A stretch of 64,000 bases of DNA from Bradyrhizobium erythrophlei (GCA_900129675.1 FSRD01000001.1:2469501-2533500), one strand, 5' to 3'. Positions 53,882 through 63,399 are shown, counted from the first letter of the stretch. The notes: generated by a model not told the origin, from the sequence alone. Translations and numbers: made by a program.

Positions 53882-54534
53882 CCGAGCGGGCCAAATCATC
53901 GCATGAACCCGGTGACGCCGAACCGATCGTTATCGTCGTCGACGACGACGCATCGATGCGCAGGGCGCTGACCAATCTTTTTCAATCCGTGGGATTGGCG
54001 GTCGAGGTGTTCGGTTCGGCGTCCGAAATGCTGCAAGCCAAGCTTCCAGATGTCGCCAGCTGCCTTGTACTTGACATCAGGTTGCCCGGATTGAGCGGGC
54101 TGGACTTTCAAACCGAGCTGGCCAAGGCGAACATTCACATACCGATCATCTTCATGACCGGCCATGGAGACGTTCCGATGACCGTCAGGGCCATGAAGGG
54201 TGGAGCGGTCGATTTTCTAACCAAACCGCTTCGCGACCAGGACATGCTGGACGCTGTGATGACGGCGATTGAACGGGATCGCAAGAGGCGCGAAGCAGAC
54301 AGGGTTGTAGCGAACTTGCAGGCACATTTTGAAGCCTTGACCCCTCGCGAGCGGGAAATTCTGGCTTTGGTATCGACGGGCCTCTTGAACAAGCAGATAG
54401 CCGCCGAACTCGGACTGGCCGAGATTACCGTGAAGATCCATCGGGGACACGTTATGAGGAAGATGGGTGCGAAATCGCTGGCCGATTTGCTCAAAAAGGC
54501 CGAAATGCTGGGGATTAATCGCTCGAAGCGCTAG
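53878..54534 (+). CDS. FixJ/NarL-type response regulator
   Basis: A 218-residue regulator. The receiver has VIVVDDDASMRRAL, the phospho-Asp in LVLDIRLPGLSGLDFQ, IFMTGHGDVPMTVRAMKGGA and FLTKPL. The C-terminal LuxR-type HTH reads LTPREREILALVSTGLLNKQ then LGLAEITVKIHRGHVMRKM. It overlaps the PAS kinase gene by four bases. The genes that follow encode a sulfite-dehydrogenase-like enzyme and its cytochrome, which are the obvious candidate targets. Confidence 0.94.
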   Translation: MTERAKSSHEPGDAEPIVIVVDDDASMRRALTNLFQSVGLAVEVFGSASEMLQAKLPDVASCLVLDIRLPGLSGLDFQTELAKANIHIPIIFMTGHGDVPMTVRAMKGGAVDFLTKPLRDQDMLDAVMTAIERDRKRREADRVVANLQAHFEALTPREREILALVSTGLLNKQIAAELGLAEITVKIHRGHVMRKMGAKSLADLLKKAEMLGINRSKR

Positions 54535-54772
54535 TGCATTTTTGGGGCCGCCGGCGACGGCGGCCTCCGGACGCGGAGAGCAGCAGGTATGCCGGGCTAA
54601 ACCAAAGTATAGGCGGCCCAAACCAACATGACATTCAGGCCAACCCTTGTAGGTCGAGCCGTTCGCACCAGATAGGCGTATCAACCAGAACCTGATGAAC
54701 GAGCCGATCCGCCGACGCTTCTCGGCCGCACGATTGGTCTTCGGTTCGCGACAAACACCCGGGAGGATTTCA

Positions 54773-56008
54773 ATGGCGGAGAAGGGCGCTTTCCAGGGCT
54801 TGATTTCGCGAAGGCGACTGCTTGCCGAAGCAAGCGCGGCAGCCGCGGTTCTCTCACGGCCAGCATGGGCGCAAAAGATGATCAGTCTTCCGCTGCCCGG
54901 CGGTCCCGGAGAGCGGGAGGTCACGACCGCCTTTCCGCAGAAGGGTCCGATGATCCTGCAGCGGACTCGTCCCCCGCTGCTGGAAACTCCCTTTGAGGTT
55001 TTCGACAAGGGTGTTTTTACCCCCAACGATCAGTTCTATGTGCGTTGGCACTGGGCGCTCATCCCGACTGAGATCGACCCCGGCGGGTTCAGGCTGACCG
55101 TACGCGGCCATGTGAACCAAACATTGTCGCTATCGCTGAATGATATCCTCCACGGATTGCCGGGCGTTGAATTGGCTGCGTTGAACCAATGCTCCGGCAA
55201 CTCGCGCGGCTTCTTCCAGCCTCGCGTGTCCGGCGGGGAATGGTCGAACGGCGCCATGGGCAATGCGCTCTGGACGGGGGTGCGTCTAAGGGACGTGCTG
55301 GACAAGGCTGGCGTGAGGCCGGGCGCCGTGCAGGTGCGCTTCAAAGGGCTCGACGAGCCCGTGGTCGAGGATGCGCCGCATTTCATGAAATCGCTCGACA
55401 TCGACCACGCGCGCGATGGCGAGGTGATGATCGCCTACGCAATGAATGGCGAGCAACTGCCGCTGTTGAACGGATTTCCGCTGCGACTGGTCGTGCCCGG
55501 CTGGTATGCGACCTATTGGGTCAAGATGCTGAACGATATCGAGGTGCTGGATCAACCCGACGTCAATTATTGGACAAAGGTTGCCTACACCATTCCCGAC
55601 ACGCCGCACGCCAGCATCAAGCCGGGCGAAACAGGCGTGCGGATGATTCCGATCAATCGGATGGTCCCCAGATCCTTCGTCACAAACATTGCGTCAGGCA
55701 GTAAGGTTAGCGCCACTGCACCAACGACGGTGCGCGGCATCGCATTCGGCGGCGACTGTGGCGTGGCGACAGTGGATTTCTCAATCGACCGGGGCCAAAG
55801 CTGGCATCAGGCGCAACTCGAGAAAGACGAAGGCAAATACGGCTTTCGGCAGTGGCAGACCCAATTAACGCTGCCAGCTCCCGGCAAATACGACTTGTTG
55901 GTCCGATGCACCAACAGCAACGGCGTGGCACAACCCGACACGCCAAACTGGAATCCGGCCGGTTTCATGCGCAACGTCACCGAATCGATCGAGGTCGTTG
56001 CGGCTTGA
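54773..56008 (+). CDS. Tat-exported molybdopterin sulfite oxidase/dehydrogenase-like enzyme
   Basis: A 411-residue member of the sulfite oxidase family. A twin-arginine signal (ISRRRLLAEASAAAAVLS) directs folded export. The molybdenum-coordinating Cys lies in AALNQCSGNSRGFF (about 140). The Mo-co domain continues with EWSNGAMGNALWTGVRLRD and GFPLRLVVPGWYATYWVKML. The C-terminal dimerisation domain contains FGGDCGVATVDFSIDRGQSW. Together with the cytochrome c encoded 13 bases downstream it resembles a SorAB-type sulfite:cytochrome c oxidoreductase. ATG 54773 has GGGAGGATTTCA; the earlier start would break the Tat signal position. Confidence 0.88.
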   Translation: MAEKGAFQGLISRRRLLAEASAAAAVLSRPAWAQKMISLPLPGGPGEREVTTAFPQKGPMILQRTRPPLLETPFEVFDKGVFTPNDQFYVRWHWALIPTEIDPGGFRLTVRGHVNQTLSLSLNDILHGLPGVELAALNQCSGNSRGFFQPRVSGGEWSNGAMGNALWTGVRLRDVLDKAGVRPGAVQVRFKGLDEPVVEDAPHFMKSLDIDHARDGEVMIAYAMNGEQLPLLNGFPLRLVVPGWYATYWVKMLNDIEVLDQPDVNYWTKVAYTIPDTPHASIKPGETGVRMIPINRMVPRSFVTNIASGSKVSATAPTTVRGIAFGGDCGVATVDFSIDRGQSWHQAQLEKDEGKYGFRQWQTQLTLPAPGKYDLLVRCTNSNGVAQPDTPNWNPAGFMRNVTESIEVVAA

Positions 56009-56021
56009 TGGAGGATGTTCG

Positions 56022-56354
56022 ATGTTACGCTATTTGCTGCCGATCGCCGTTCTTGTGAGTTTCGGGGCAATTCCTCCCGTCGCGCACGGCGCCCCGCCAT
56101 TCGAACTGAAGCCCGTCAAGGTCGACCTGCCAGACAACAATACGATGTTTCCAGCCGGCCAGAATTCGGACGCGATCAACAACAACTGCCTTGCCTGTCA
56201 CTCGGCTGACATGGTGTTGAACCAGCCCGCAATGTCGAAGCAGTCCTGGGCAGCGGAAGTGAGCAAGATGATCAACAACTATAAGGCTCCGGTAGCCCCG
56301 GAAGATGTCGGACCGATCGTTGAGTATTTGGCTGCCCTCAAGGGCGCGAAATAG
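56022..56354 (+). CDS. c-type cytochrome subunit of the sulfite dehydrogenase
   Basis: A 110-residue protein with a signal peptide (IAVLVSFGAIPPVAHG) and one heme-c site INNNCLACHSADMV, with Met in LNQPAMSKQSW as the probable sixth ligand. The rest is a short cytochrome c fold ending VEYLAALKGAK. It lies directly after the molybdoenzyme with a GGAGG site, and would pass electrons to the respiratory chain (SorB-like). The spacing suggests one operon. Confidence 0.9.
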   Translation: MLRYLLPIAVLVSFGAIPPVAHGAPPFELKPVKVDLPDNNTMFPAGQNSDAINNNCLACHSADMVLNQPAMSKQSWAAEVSKMINNYKAPVAPEDVGPIVEYLAALKGAK

Positions 56355-56518
56355 ACGCTGGTCCCTGGTTAATCAAGAGACCGAATGCTTGTGATTTGCG
56401 TGCCGGTTTTTGGAGGTCACAAACCTTGGTATGATTTCACAATGCTGCCTGGCGAGCCACTTTTGTGTTGAGGCAGTGCCAACGCAAGCACCTTGCCATC
56501 GTGTCAGGAAGGCCCAAC

Positions 56519-56908
56519 TTGTCAACTCTTTCGGTGATTTCAGTCATTGACGACGATGCATCCGTCCGTGCCGCGACCGATAATCTTCTCAGCTCGCATG
56601 GATACCTGGTCCATACATTCGCGTCGGCCGAGGAGTTTTTGCAGTCGGCCCGTCTGAGCGACTCGTCATGTGTCATTGCGGATGTGCAGATGCCCGCCAT
56701 GAGCGGCTTGGACCTTCTGAGCCATGTGCGCGCCCAGGGGTACGTCGCGCCGTTTATCTTTATCACGGCCTTTCCCGAAGACAGCGTCCGCGCCCGCGCC
56801 CTGAAGGCCGGAGCCATTTGCTTCCTGGCCAAGCCCTTCGCCGGACCCGCCTTGATCAGCTGCGTCGAAGCTGCCGTTAATCGACATCCCGGCAGAACCA
56901 GCAAGTAG
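56519..56908 (+). CDS. Single-domain receiver (FixJ-like) response regulator
   Basis: About 129 residues from a TTG at 56519 with AGGAAGG eight bases upstream; no ATG is available near it. The sequence has ISVIDDDASVRAATD, the phospho-Asp in CVIADVQMPAMSGLDL, FIFITAFPEDSVRARA and LAKPFAGPALI. There is no output domain: the chain ends 14 residues after the receiver. It may act as a phosphate sink or a protein-binding regulator connected with the PAS kinase pair upstream (inference). Confidence 0.82.
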   Translation: MSTLSVISVIDDDASVRAATDNLLSSHGYLVHTFASAEEFLQSARLSDSSCVIADVQMPAMSGLDLLSHVRAQGYVAPFIFITAFPEDSVRARALKAGAICFLAKPFAGPALISCVEAAVNRHPGRTSK

Positions 56909-57011
56909 GACGGTCTCGGCAACCACGAACGTGATGCCGTCCTAAAGCGTCGCTGAAATAGGTGGGCTCGACGGCCAACACTCGGCCTCGATGCACAACA
57001 GGCAGCCCGTA

Positions 57012-57869
57012 TTACGTTGCGTAGTGAAAACCGACCTGTTGCAACTCGGGCAGCGTGCCAGTGGCCCCTGGAATTAGAACGGCGCCGTCCGCCAGATGGT
57101 TGGTCAGTTCCGCGGCAAGCGCGGCATGAGAGAGCTTATCGGGGTTGATGCCGAATTTGATGAGGGCCGCTGCGTGTTCCCAGATTGCATTGTGGCAGGA
57201 CATGAAAACAACGCCGCGCCGCATCAGTGCAGGTATCGAATTATCCTCACTGGAGAAGGGCCCCGCCGGGTCCTCATAGTTGGCGGAATCGGCGGCCGCC
57301 GACTGCCGATCGATGATCGGTGTATTGGTCTTGAACTCGTCGCCGGCCAGGCTCGTGAGCCGGTACTTGTCCCAAATGGCCTGATCGTACAGCGCAAGCT
57401 GCGCCGTACCGTGGGTCACTGAAACGGCGAGAAAATCCGGATGTTTGAACGACCAGATCTGCGAATTGAGCGCGTTGCGCATCAGGTTCAGCCAGGGCCC
57501 TCCGATGTCGGTGTTGTCCCAGGCCTGCCTTGGCGCAGGCCGATAGGAGAGCACCTCCGTCAATGCTTCGTAGTCCCATTGCTCCTGGTGGTTCAGGATC
57601 ATCGGCACGGTTTTGAAATCGCGACGGCGCGGCGCTTGCGCCAGGCGTTTCTTCAATTCGTCAAGGCGGGTGGCCCCGGAAGGTATCAACGAGGATTCGA
57701 CGGTCGCTGATCCGGACTGAGCCCGAGCCGATGCAAGGCCGATCGCGCTTGTGGCCAGACTCAAAGCCAATGTTCTCAATACACCCCTTCTTCCGGCGAC
57801 GACATTCACGGCCGTGATCTCCTGCTTGTAGCTATCAGGCAGATAGGCAGCGGGGTTGTTCGACACCAT
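57012..57869 (-). CDS. Exported protein with Tat-like N-terminus, function unknown
   Basis: A 285-residue protein. Residues about 27-52 (GRRGVLRTLALSLATSAIGL) look like a Tat or long Sec signal. Features of the mature protein are SFKHPDFLAVSVTHGTAQLA, FMSCHNAIWEHAAALI with a Cys-His, and NHLADGAVLIPGATGTLPEL with a C-terminal GFHYAT. It resembles proteins annotated only as hypothetical or 'Tat pathway' proteins with a DsrE-like fold in other proteobacteria. The motif CHNAIW could bind a metal or take part in redox chemistry. Its start is 123 bases from a divergent small exported gene. Confidence 0.7.
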   Translation of the reverse strand: MVSNNPAAYLPDSYKQEITAVNVVAGRRGVLRTLALSLATSAIGLASARAQSGSATVESSLIPSGATRLDELKKRLAQAPRRRDFKTVPMILNHQEQWDYEALTEVLSYRPAPRQAWDNTDIGGPWLNLMRNALNSQIWSFKHPDFLAVSVTHGTAQLALYDQAIWDKYRLTSLAGDEFKTNTPIIDRQSAAADSANYEDPAGPFSSEDNSIPALMRRGVVFMSCHNAIWEHAAALIKFGINPDKLSHAALAAELTNHLADGAVLIPGATGTLPELQQVGFHYAT

Positions 57870-57992
57870 TAAATCTTTTGAGCGAGATCAGTGCGTGAAT
57901 TTCCGCACCAAAGTGCTTTCTCAAACAGAAGTTACTGGCGCAACTGCGACTGGGTTCCGATTTGCCTCACATCATCCTACAAGGAGACCAAG

Positions 57993-58253
57993 ATGAAACC
58001 AGCATTGATTGGCGCCGCCGCTGTTGCTGCGGCAGCTTTCGCAACTCCTGCTCTCGCGCAGACAATTATCGAAGACCCCGGCTATTGCGCGCAGTTCTAC
58101 CCCGACGCAAATTGCCAGAATCTGGGACCGGGCAATCCGTACGACGATGGCGGCAACTACCGCAACTGGCAGAACGGGTACGCCATTATGTCGCATCAAG
58201 CGGCCGAACCCGATGCATACCGCTATCATGGCGGACCCAAATCAAACGATTGA
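57993..58253 (+). CDS. Small exported protein
   Basis: An 86-residue protein with signal peptide (core LIGAAAVAAAAFATPALA). The mature portion has CAQFYPDANCQNLGPGNPYD and is rich in Asn, Tyr, Gly, Asp. AAGGAG precedes the ATG. The pair of Cys may be bonded. It is similar in style, not clearly in sequence, to the PNYGNPNG proteins at 29955 and 43200. Divergent from the Tat-like gene, so they may share a regulatory region. Confidence 0.7.
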   Translation: MKPALIGAAAVAAAAFATPALAQTIIEDPGYCAQFYPDANCQNLGPGNPYDDGGNYRNWQNGYAIMSHQAAEPDAYRYHGGPKSND

Positions 58254-58425
58254 CAACACAGCCTCACCCCTTCGAGAGCGCGTCCGAACGCGAGAGCAGA
58301 GGCGGGGATTTCGCCCACCTCCGACGGCATGGCAGCACAGCAAGTCCCAACTCTGCCCCGACAACAGATTGGTGTCCGCCTCGCGATCGCGTGCGTTATA
58401 GGTGGTGCTGGTTCCCCTTCTGAGT

Positions 58426-59361
58426 TTAGTCGTCTCGATGACGCCGATATTCGGTCGGCGTAAGTCCTGTGAACCTGCGAAATGCCCTGGTGAATGAACT
58501 CGTCTCGCGGAAGCCGACCTGGATGCCGATCTGCGTCACCGAGAGCGATCGCCTCTGCAACAAGCTCCTGGCGCGATCCATCCTCCGGGCCATATGGTAG
58601 CGATGCGGAGGCATGCTGAAGGATTGCGTGAAGGCGCGCGCAAAGTGATACAGACTCAGATCGGCAAGTGCTGCCAGAGCGGCCAGCGAGATCTCCTCCG
58701 CGAGATGCTCCTCGATGAATTCCACCACGCGTTTCTGCTGCCACACCGGCAAGCCGCCACGTAGTGGCTTGGCCGCAGCGGATGTCGCTCGCTCCAATCG
58801 CATGATTTCGTGCATCAGTACGAGGCTCAAGGCCTCCGCATATTCGCGGCTCCATGGGTCGGAATTCCCGACCTCGGCCTTGAGTTTAAGCGCCGTGTCC
58901 CAGACCGCTTGATCGAAGAAGAACAGGCGTGGGCTGATGGTAGGGCAGGTGATGCCGGATCCTGGATCAAACGACTGATCATGCGAATCGATATAGAAAT
59001 AGGTGACGCGGGTCAGCACCCGCGGCGTCTGCCATCCGTAGAACCGATGCCCGGCGGGCACAAAGCTGAGCTTCCAATTGAACTCGCGCAGGGTCGATTT
59101 TGGCAAGCCCTCGATGAGCGTCTCGCCGTCATCTCGTTCCGCGCGTTCGTAAGCGATCAGCAAATGCCGTCGCGCCTGAAAGCCGTATTCGAAGGTCTCG
59201 CGCCGGGTAATTCTCACGTTGTCAGCCTGTATTGCGCCCCAAGTCGCCAGTCGGCGGCGGGCGATATCATGCGGTGAAATGTCGACGATCGGTGGGGGCG
59301 AGGAACGAAAATCGGAACGACTAATGCCGACGTCACCCATTCGTTCTTCCGACACTCGCAT
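58426..59361 (-). CDS. AraC-family transcriptional regulator
   Basis: About 311 residues from ATG 59361 (a longer start at 59496 gives 356). The N-terminal 180 residues are a cupin-like sensor region without a recognisable ligand. The C-terminal double HTH at about 208-308 is clear: LAALADLSLYHFARAFTQSF then GIQVGFRETSSFTRAFRRFT and GLTPTEYRRHR. It is transcribed divergently from the dehydrogenase gene at 59660, which it may control. Confidence 0.88.
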   Translation of the reverse strand: MRVSEERMGDVGISRSDFRSSPPPIVDISPHDIARRRLATWGAIQADNVRITRRETFEYGFQARRHLLIAYERAERDDGETLIEGLPKSTLREFNWKLSFVPAGHRFYGWQTPRVLTRVTYFYIDSHDQSFDPGSGITCPTISPRLFFFDQAVWDTALKLKAEVGNSDPWSREYAEALSLVLMHEIMRLERATSAAAKPLRGGLPVWQQKRVVEFIEEHLAEEISLAALAALADLSLYHFARAFTQSFSMPPHRYHMARRMDRARSLLQRRSLSVTQIGIQVGFRETSSFTRAFRRFTGLTPTEYRRHRDD

Positions 59362-59659
59362 TCTTGCGCCTTCATGAGGATTGAAGTCAGGGCTTAGACT
59401 ATGCAGGTGGATCGTTGGGACCATTAAATTTGGGTTCAGATAGCTAAATTCGATTTTATTCGCGGCGACAGGCGCGAGCCCCGACGGAACATGCACCTTG
59501 ACGAGTGCCTGGTTGCGCCATCTTCAGGAAATCCAAGCAAGAAGACGTAAGGCGCGGCAAGCTGAGACAAGCGCCGGCTCCGTTCGTCACCAGTTGGTGG
59601 GGTGTGTCCGTCGCAAGCCGCAGATCAGACGATGCGGCCGGGCCCGGTTAGGAGCCTCT

Positions 59660-60685
59660 ATGTCCGAGCATGAACCTTGCTCCCCTTTCGCTCTTGGGGG
59701 CACATCTGAAAGTCCCTCCCGCGCGCACTCCGGCGTCTCGAGATCGACCTCTACCTGCGGGTCGGCGCTGGGAGAGATCGGCTTTGTCGGACTTGGTCAC
59801 ATGGGAAGGCCGATGGCCGCAAACCTCGCGGCCGCCGGACGACGGGTGATTGCATATGTCCGCCGCTCGGATCAACTCGGTGAGCTTGCGGGGCTCGGTC
59901 TCAGCCCGACGACGGATATCGGCGACTTGCTCGACTGTGACGTCGTCATCAGCATGTTGCCGGACGACGATGCCGTAAGCGAAGTCGTATTCGGTGGCCG
60001 CGACGACCATCTGGATGGTCTGGCCGCGGGTTTAATGCCCGGCGCGATCCACCTGTCGATGAGCACAATTAGCACGGCGGCCGCGTCGGTCCTGGCGGGC
60101 GAGCATGCGCGGCACGGGCAGGGTTACGTCGCTGCGCCGGTGTTCGGGAATCCGGATGCCGCCAAGGCACGCCAGCTGTTCATCGTTGCCGCTGGCGCCC
60201 CGGCCGATATCGAGCGTTGCCGGCCGGTCCTCGACAGCCTCGGACAAAGGACTTTTACAGTCGGTTCCGATCCAGGCGATGCAAACCTCTTCAAGCTGCT
60301 CGGCAATATGATGAGCGCAACGGCACTGGAGATGCTCGGAGAAGTCGTTGCCGTCGTCCGCAAGCGCGGGCTGGATCCGCAGCCGTTCATCGACATCATG
60401 ACCAGCGCGATGTTCGGTGGACGCGCGCACAGGATTTATGGCGACAAGATTGCCAAGCAGGTCTACACGCCCGGATTCGTCTTGCCCCTCGTGCTGAAGG
60501 ATGTGCGCCTGGCGCTCGCGGAGGCGGAGAAGGCCGGCGCTCCGATGCCATCGGTGGGAGTCGTTCGGGACCGGCTGATCTCGGGTATTGCGCGTGGTTA
60601 CGGCGACCTTGACTGGACCGCCCTCGGACTTATCGCCGCCGAGGAGGCGGGGCTCTACGCTGTGGCCTCGGTCACTGCCGGTTGA
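59660..60685 (+). CDS. NAD(P)-dependent beta-hydroxyacid dehydrogenase (3-HIBDH family)
   Basis: A 341-residue enzyme. After an unusual leader of about 38 residues comes the Rossmann motif EIGFVGLGHMGRPMAANLAA, then the substrate loop HLSMSTISTAAASVLA, and the catalytic Lys in NLFKLLGNMMSATALE. The helical C-terminal domain is intact (FVLPLVLKDVRLALAEAEKA). The substrate may be 3-hydroxyisobutyrate, tartronate semialdehyde or a related beta-hydroxyacid or imine. ATG 59660 has an AGGAG site. It precedes the aldo/keto reductase gene by 61 bases on the same strand. Confidence 0.87.
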   Translation: MSEHEPCSPFALGGTSESPSRAHSGVSRSTSTCGSALGEIGFVGLGHMGRPMAANLAAAGRRVIAYVRRSDQLGELAGLGLSPTTDIGDLLDCDVVISMLPDDDAVSEVVFGGRDDHLDGLAAGLMPGAIHLSMSTISTAAASVLAGEHARHGQGYVAAPVFGNPDAAKARQLFIVAAGAPADIERCRPVLDSLGQRTFTVGSDPGDANLFKLLGNMMSATALEMLGEVVAVVRKRGLDPQPFIDIMTSAMFGGRAHRIYGDKIAKQVYTPGFVLPLVLKDVRLALAEAEKAGAPMPSVGVVRDRLISGIARGYGDLDWTALGLIAAEEAGLYAVASVTAG

Positions 60686-60746
60686 GGTTGGACTTGTCCG
60701 CCACCTATAGCCCCAAGGCGCACGCACTCAAGGAAAGAACAGGATC

Positions 60747-61772
60747 ATGGCTCGTCAAGCAGAAGCTCTCAAGATGAACATGGAACGCACCGACATTCAG
60801 GGCACGTCGCTCAAGGTGTCGCCTGTCGCTATTGGGACTTGGGCGATCGGCGGGTGGATGTGGGGTGGAACGGACGAAGCCGAATCTATCGCTACCATCC
60901 AGGCCGCTTTCGAGCATGGCATCAACGTTGTCGACACGGCCCCGGTCTATGGATTCGGCCGCTCGGAAGAGATCGTTGGCAAGGCTATCGCCGAAAGCGG
61001 GCTACGCTCGAGCGTGATTATCGCCACCAAGGTCGGACTTCAGTGGGAGGGTGGAAGGGTATCTCGCAACGCCAGTCGTGCCCGCATCATGCGGGAGGTT
61101 GAAGATTCGTTGCGCCGGCTTCGGACCGATTACATCGATATCTATCAGGTTCACTGGCCCGATCCGCTGATTACGATCGAAGAAACCGCGGATGCAATGC
61201 ACATGCTGTTTGCGCAAGGGAAAATCCGCGCCATCGGCGTCAGCAACTTTTCGGTCGGCCAGATGGAACGGTTTCGCCGCATTGCGCCGCTGCACGTACT
61301 GCAGCCGCCGTACAATTTATTCGAACGCGGAATCGAGGCCGACCTTCTGCCCTACTGCCGGAAGCATGGCATTGCGATGCTGGGATATGGGGCGTTGTGC
61401 CGCGGCCTTTTGTCTGGACGGATGCAGGCGAACACGGTTTTCGAGGGCGACGATCTGAGGCGTTCCGACCCGAAGTTCCTGAAACCTCGGTACGCCCAAT
61501 ACCTGGCCGCCGTGGGCAAGCTCGACCGCCTCGCGCAACGGTTCGGCAAGCGCGTTATCCACCTGGCGGTCCGCTGGATGCTGGACCAGGGCATCACGAC
61601 AGCATTGTGGGGGGCGCGTCGTCCCGATCAGTTGCAGCCGGTCGACGAGGTGACTGGCTGGTCGCTCGATCCTGCTGCCAAGGCCGAGATCGATCGGATC
61701 CTGCACGAGACCATCGCCGATCCGGTCGGCCCGGAATTCATGGCGCCGCCCGCACGAAACGTCGCAGCGTGA
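60747..61772 (+). CDS. Aldo/keto reductase
   Basis: A 341-residue (alpha/beta)8 NAD(P)H-dependent oxidoreductase. The catalytic tetrad is present: Asp in VVDTAPVYG, Tyr in PVYGFGRSEEIVG, Lys in IIATKVGLQW and His in YQVHWPDPLI. The cofactor region has GALCRGLLSGRM and later TTALWGARRPDQL. It belongs to the aldo/keto reductase subfamily with the GASRPEQL-like motif; substrate unknown. An in-frame ATG 33 bases later (MNMERTD) is an alternative start. The dehydrogenase upstream and the cytochrome bd operon downstream are on the same strand. Confidence 0.9.
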   Translation: MARQAEALKMNMERTDIQGTSLKVSPVAIGTWAIGGWMWGGTDEAESIATIQAAFEHGINVVDTAPVYGFGRSEEIVGKAIAESGLRSSVIIATKVGLQWEGGRVSRNASRARIMREVEDSLRRLRTDYIDIYQVHWPDPLITIEETADAMHMLFAQGKIRAIGVSNFSVGQMERFRRIAPLHVLQPPYNLFERGIEADLLPYCRKHGIAMLGYGALCRGLLSGRMQANTVFEGDDLRRSDPKFLKPRYAQYLAAVGKLDRLAQRFGKRVIHLAVRWMLDQGITTALWGARRPDQLQPVDEVTGWSLDPAAKAEIDRILHETIADPVGPEFMAPPARNVAA

Positions 61773-61984
61773 CGCAAAGCGACGCCAAGCGATTGCTGCT
61801 TGATGATTCTCTGGATCCGCTCGTCGAGATGCTGGATCGAGCCACCGGTCTGGTTTGAGTTTGAAACCTAACGGCGAATTTAATGGTCCGCGGTTGTCCC
61901 GTCGTTATCTTCATATAATGGCCCGCGTCTTCACGATCGACTTCAAGAGCCAGGGTCATCCTGCGACGGACCGGGAGAATTTCA

Positions 61985-63399
61985 ATGGATACGACGGCGC
62001 TTTTTCTGTCGCGAATTCAATTTGCCTTCACCATCACGTTCCATATCATCTTTCCATCCTTCACGATCGGCCTTGCAGCCTGGCTGACCGTTCTGGAAGC
62101 GCTTCATCTTAGAACCGGTCGCCCGGTCTATCAGGTGCTTTTTGAATTCTGGCTGAAGATATTCGGCGTGGCATTCGGATTGGGCGTGGTGTCGGGGATC
62201 GTGATGGCATTCCAGTTCGGTACCAACTGGAGCGTGCTGTCGAAAATGTCCGGCCCGATCCAGGGCCCCCTCCTGATGTACGAGACGTTTACCGCCTTCA
62301 TGCTCGAAGCCAGTTTCTTCGGTGTCCTGATCTTTGGCCGCAGCCGCGTGCCGCCATGGTTCTATCTGTTCTCAACCGCGATGGTCGCGCTGGGCACCAC
62401 GTTCTCGGCGTTCTGGATCATGGTCAATAACAGCTGGATGCAGGTGCCATCAGGATATGTCATGGAAAATGGCGGCTTCGTTCCGAACGATTGGACCAAG
62501 ATCATCTTCAACTCGGTGGTGTGGTCACGCTTTCCGCACATGTTGCTGGCTTCCTACCTGACAGGCGCCTTCTGCGTTGCCGCGACCGGCGCGTGGTATC
62601 TGCTGCGCAAGGTGTATCACGCCGAGTCCCGCATCATGCTGCGCATGGGCCTTGGGCTCGCCGCTGTGTTGATGCCGATTCAGCTTTTCTTCGGACATCT
62701 GAACGGTGGCTATGTCAACACCTATCAGCCTTCCAAGATGGCTGCGATCGAGGGACGCTGGAACGATGAGAAACCAGGCTCCGAAGTCCTGTTCGCATGG
62801 CCGGACGTGGCGAACCGGCGCAACCTGTACGCGATCACGCTACCCCCGCCTTTCGGCAGCCTGATCGATTCCGACAGCTTCACCGCGGGGGAAACCGGAC
62901 TCAACAGCATCCCCCGGGAGAACTGGCCGCCGGTGGTCGTCCCGTTCTTCAGCTTCCGGATCATGGTGGGATGCGGTCTGGTGATGCTGGGGCTCGCCTG
63001 GCTCGGTACTTATCTGAGTTTCGGGCAGCGCCTGGTGCGCAATCGTTTCCTGCTCTGGCTGACTTTTCTGAGCTTTCCACTGCCCTTCATTGCGATCATT
63101 ACCGGCTGGTTCACCGCCGAAGTCGGCCGTCAGCCCTGGGTGGTTTTGGAGTGTTACGAACCGCCGACGCCATGACGCCGTTCCTGACGACGCGCGCGGC
63201 GACTATCTCGCTCGTGGTCTTCTGTGCGGTCTACGCCTTCATCTTCCTGTTCGGTACGTTCTATATTTATCGGCTTATCCGCACCGGTCCGCGTGGCAAG
63301 CTGTTCGAGACACCGCATCTCGCGGTTCCGAACCGGCCGATGTCGCTGGCCGACGAAGAACAAATTCAGGAACCAAGCTACGTCATCGCTGGAGAATAG
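61985..63399 (+). pseudogene. cydA: Cytochrome bd-type quinol oxidase subunit I, frameshifted near the C-terminus
   Basis: The in-frame part (61985-63175, 396 residues) has the CydA start MDTTALFLSRIQFAFTITFH with its heme-ligand His, GLGVVSGIVMAFQFG, LMYETFTAFMLEASFFGVLI, the second His in WSRFPHMLLASYL, and a short quinol loop typical of the cyanide-insensitive branch. At the run TTTT (63144-63147) the frame is lost: the expected QPWVV-aromatic-GVLRTADAMTPFL continues only in the other frame to 63399, which encodes the last membrane helix VVFCAVYAFIFLFGTFYIYR. One base appears missing. It could be a real pseudogene, a slippage site or an error. Confidence 0.85.

Noticed and set aside
61773..61984. 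FNR/FixK-type box upstream of cydA
   Set aside because: I looked for TTGA-N6-TCAA and found no acceptable match, so no anaerobic regulator site is claimed.
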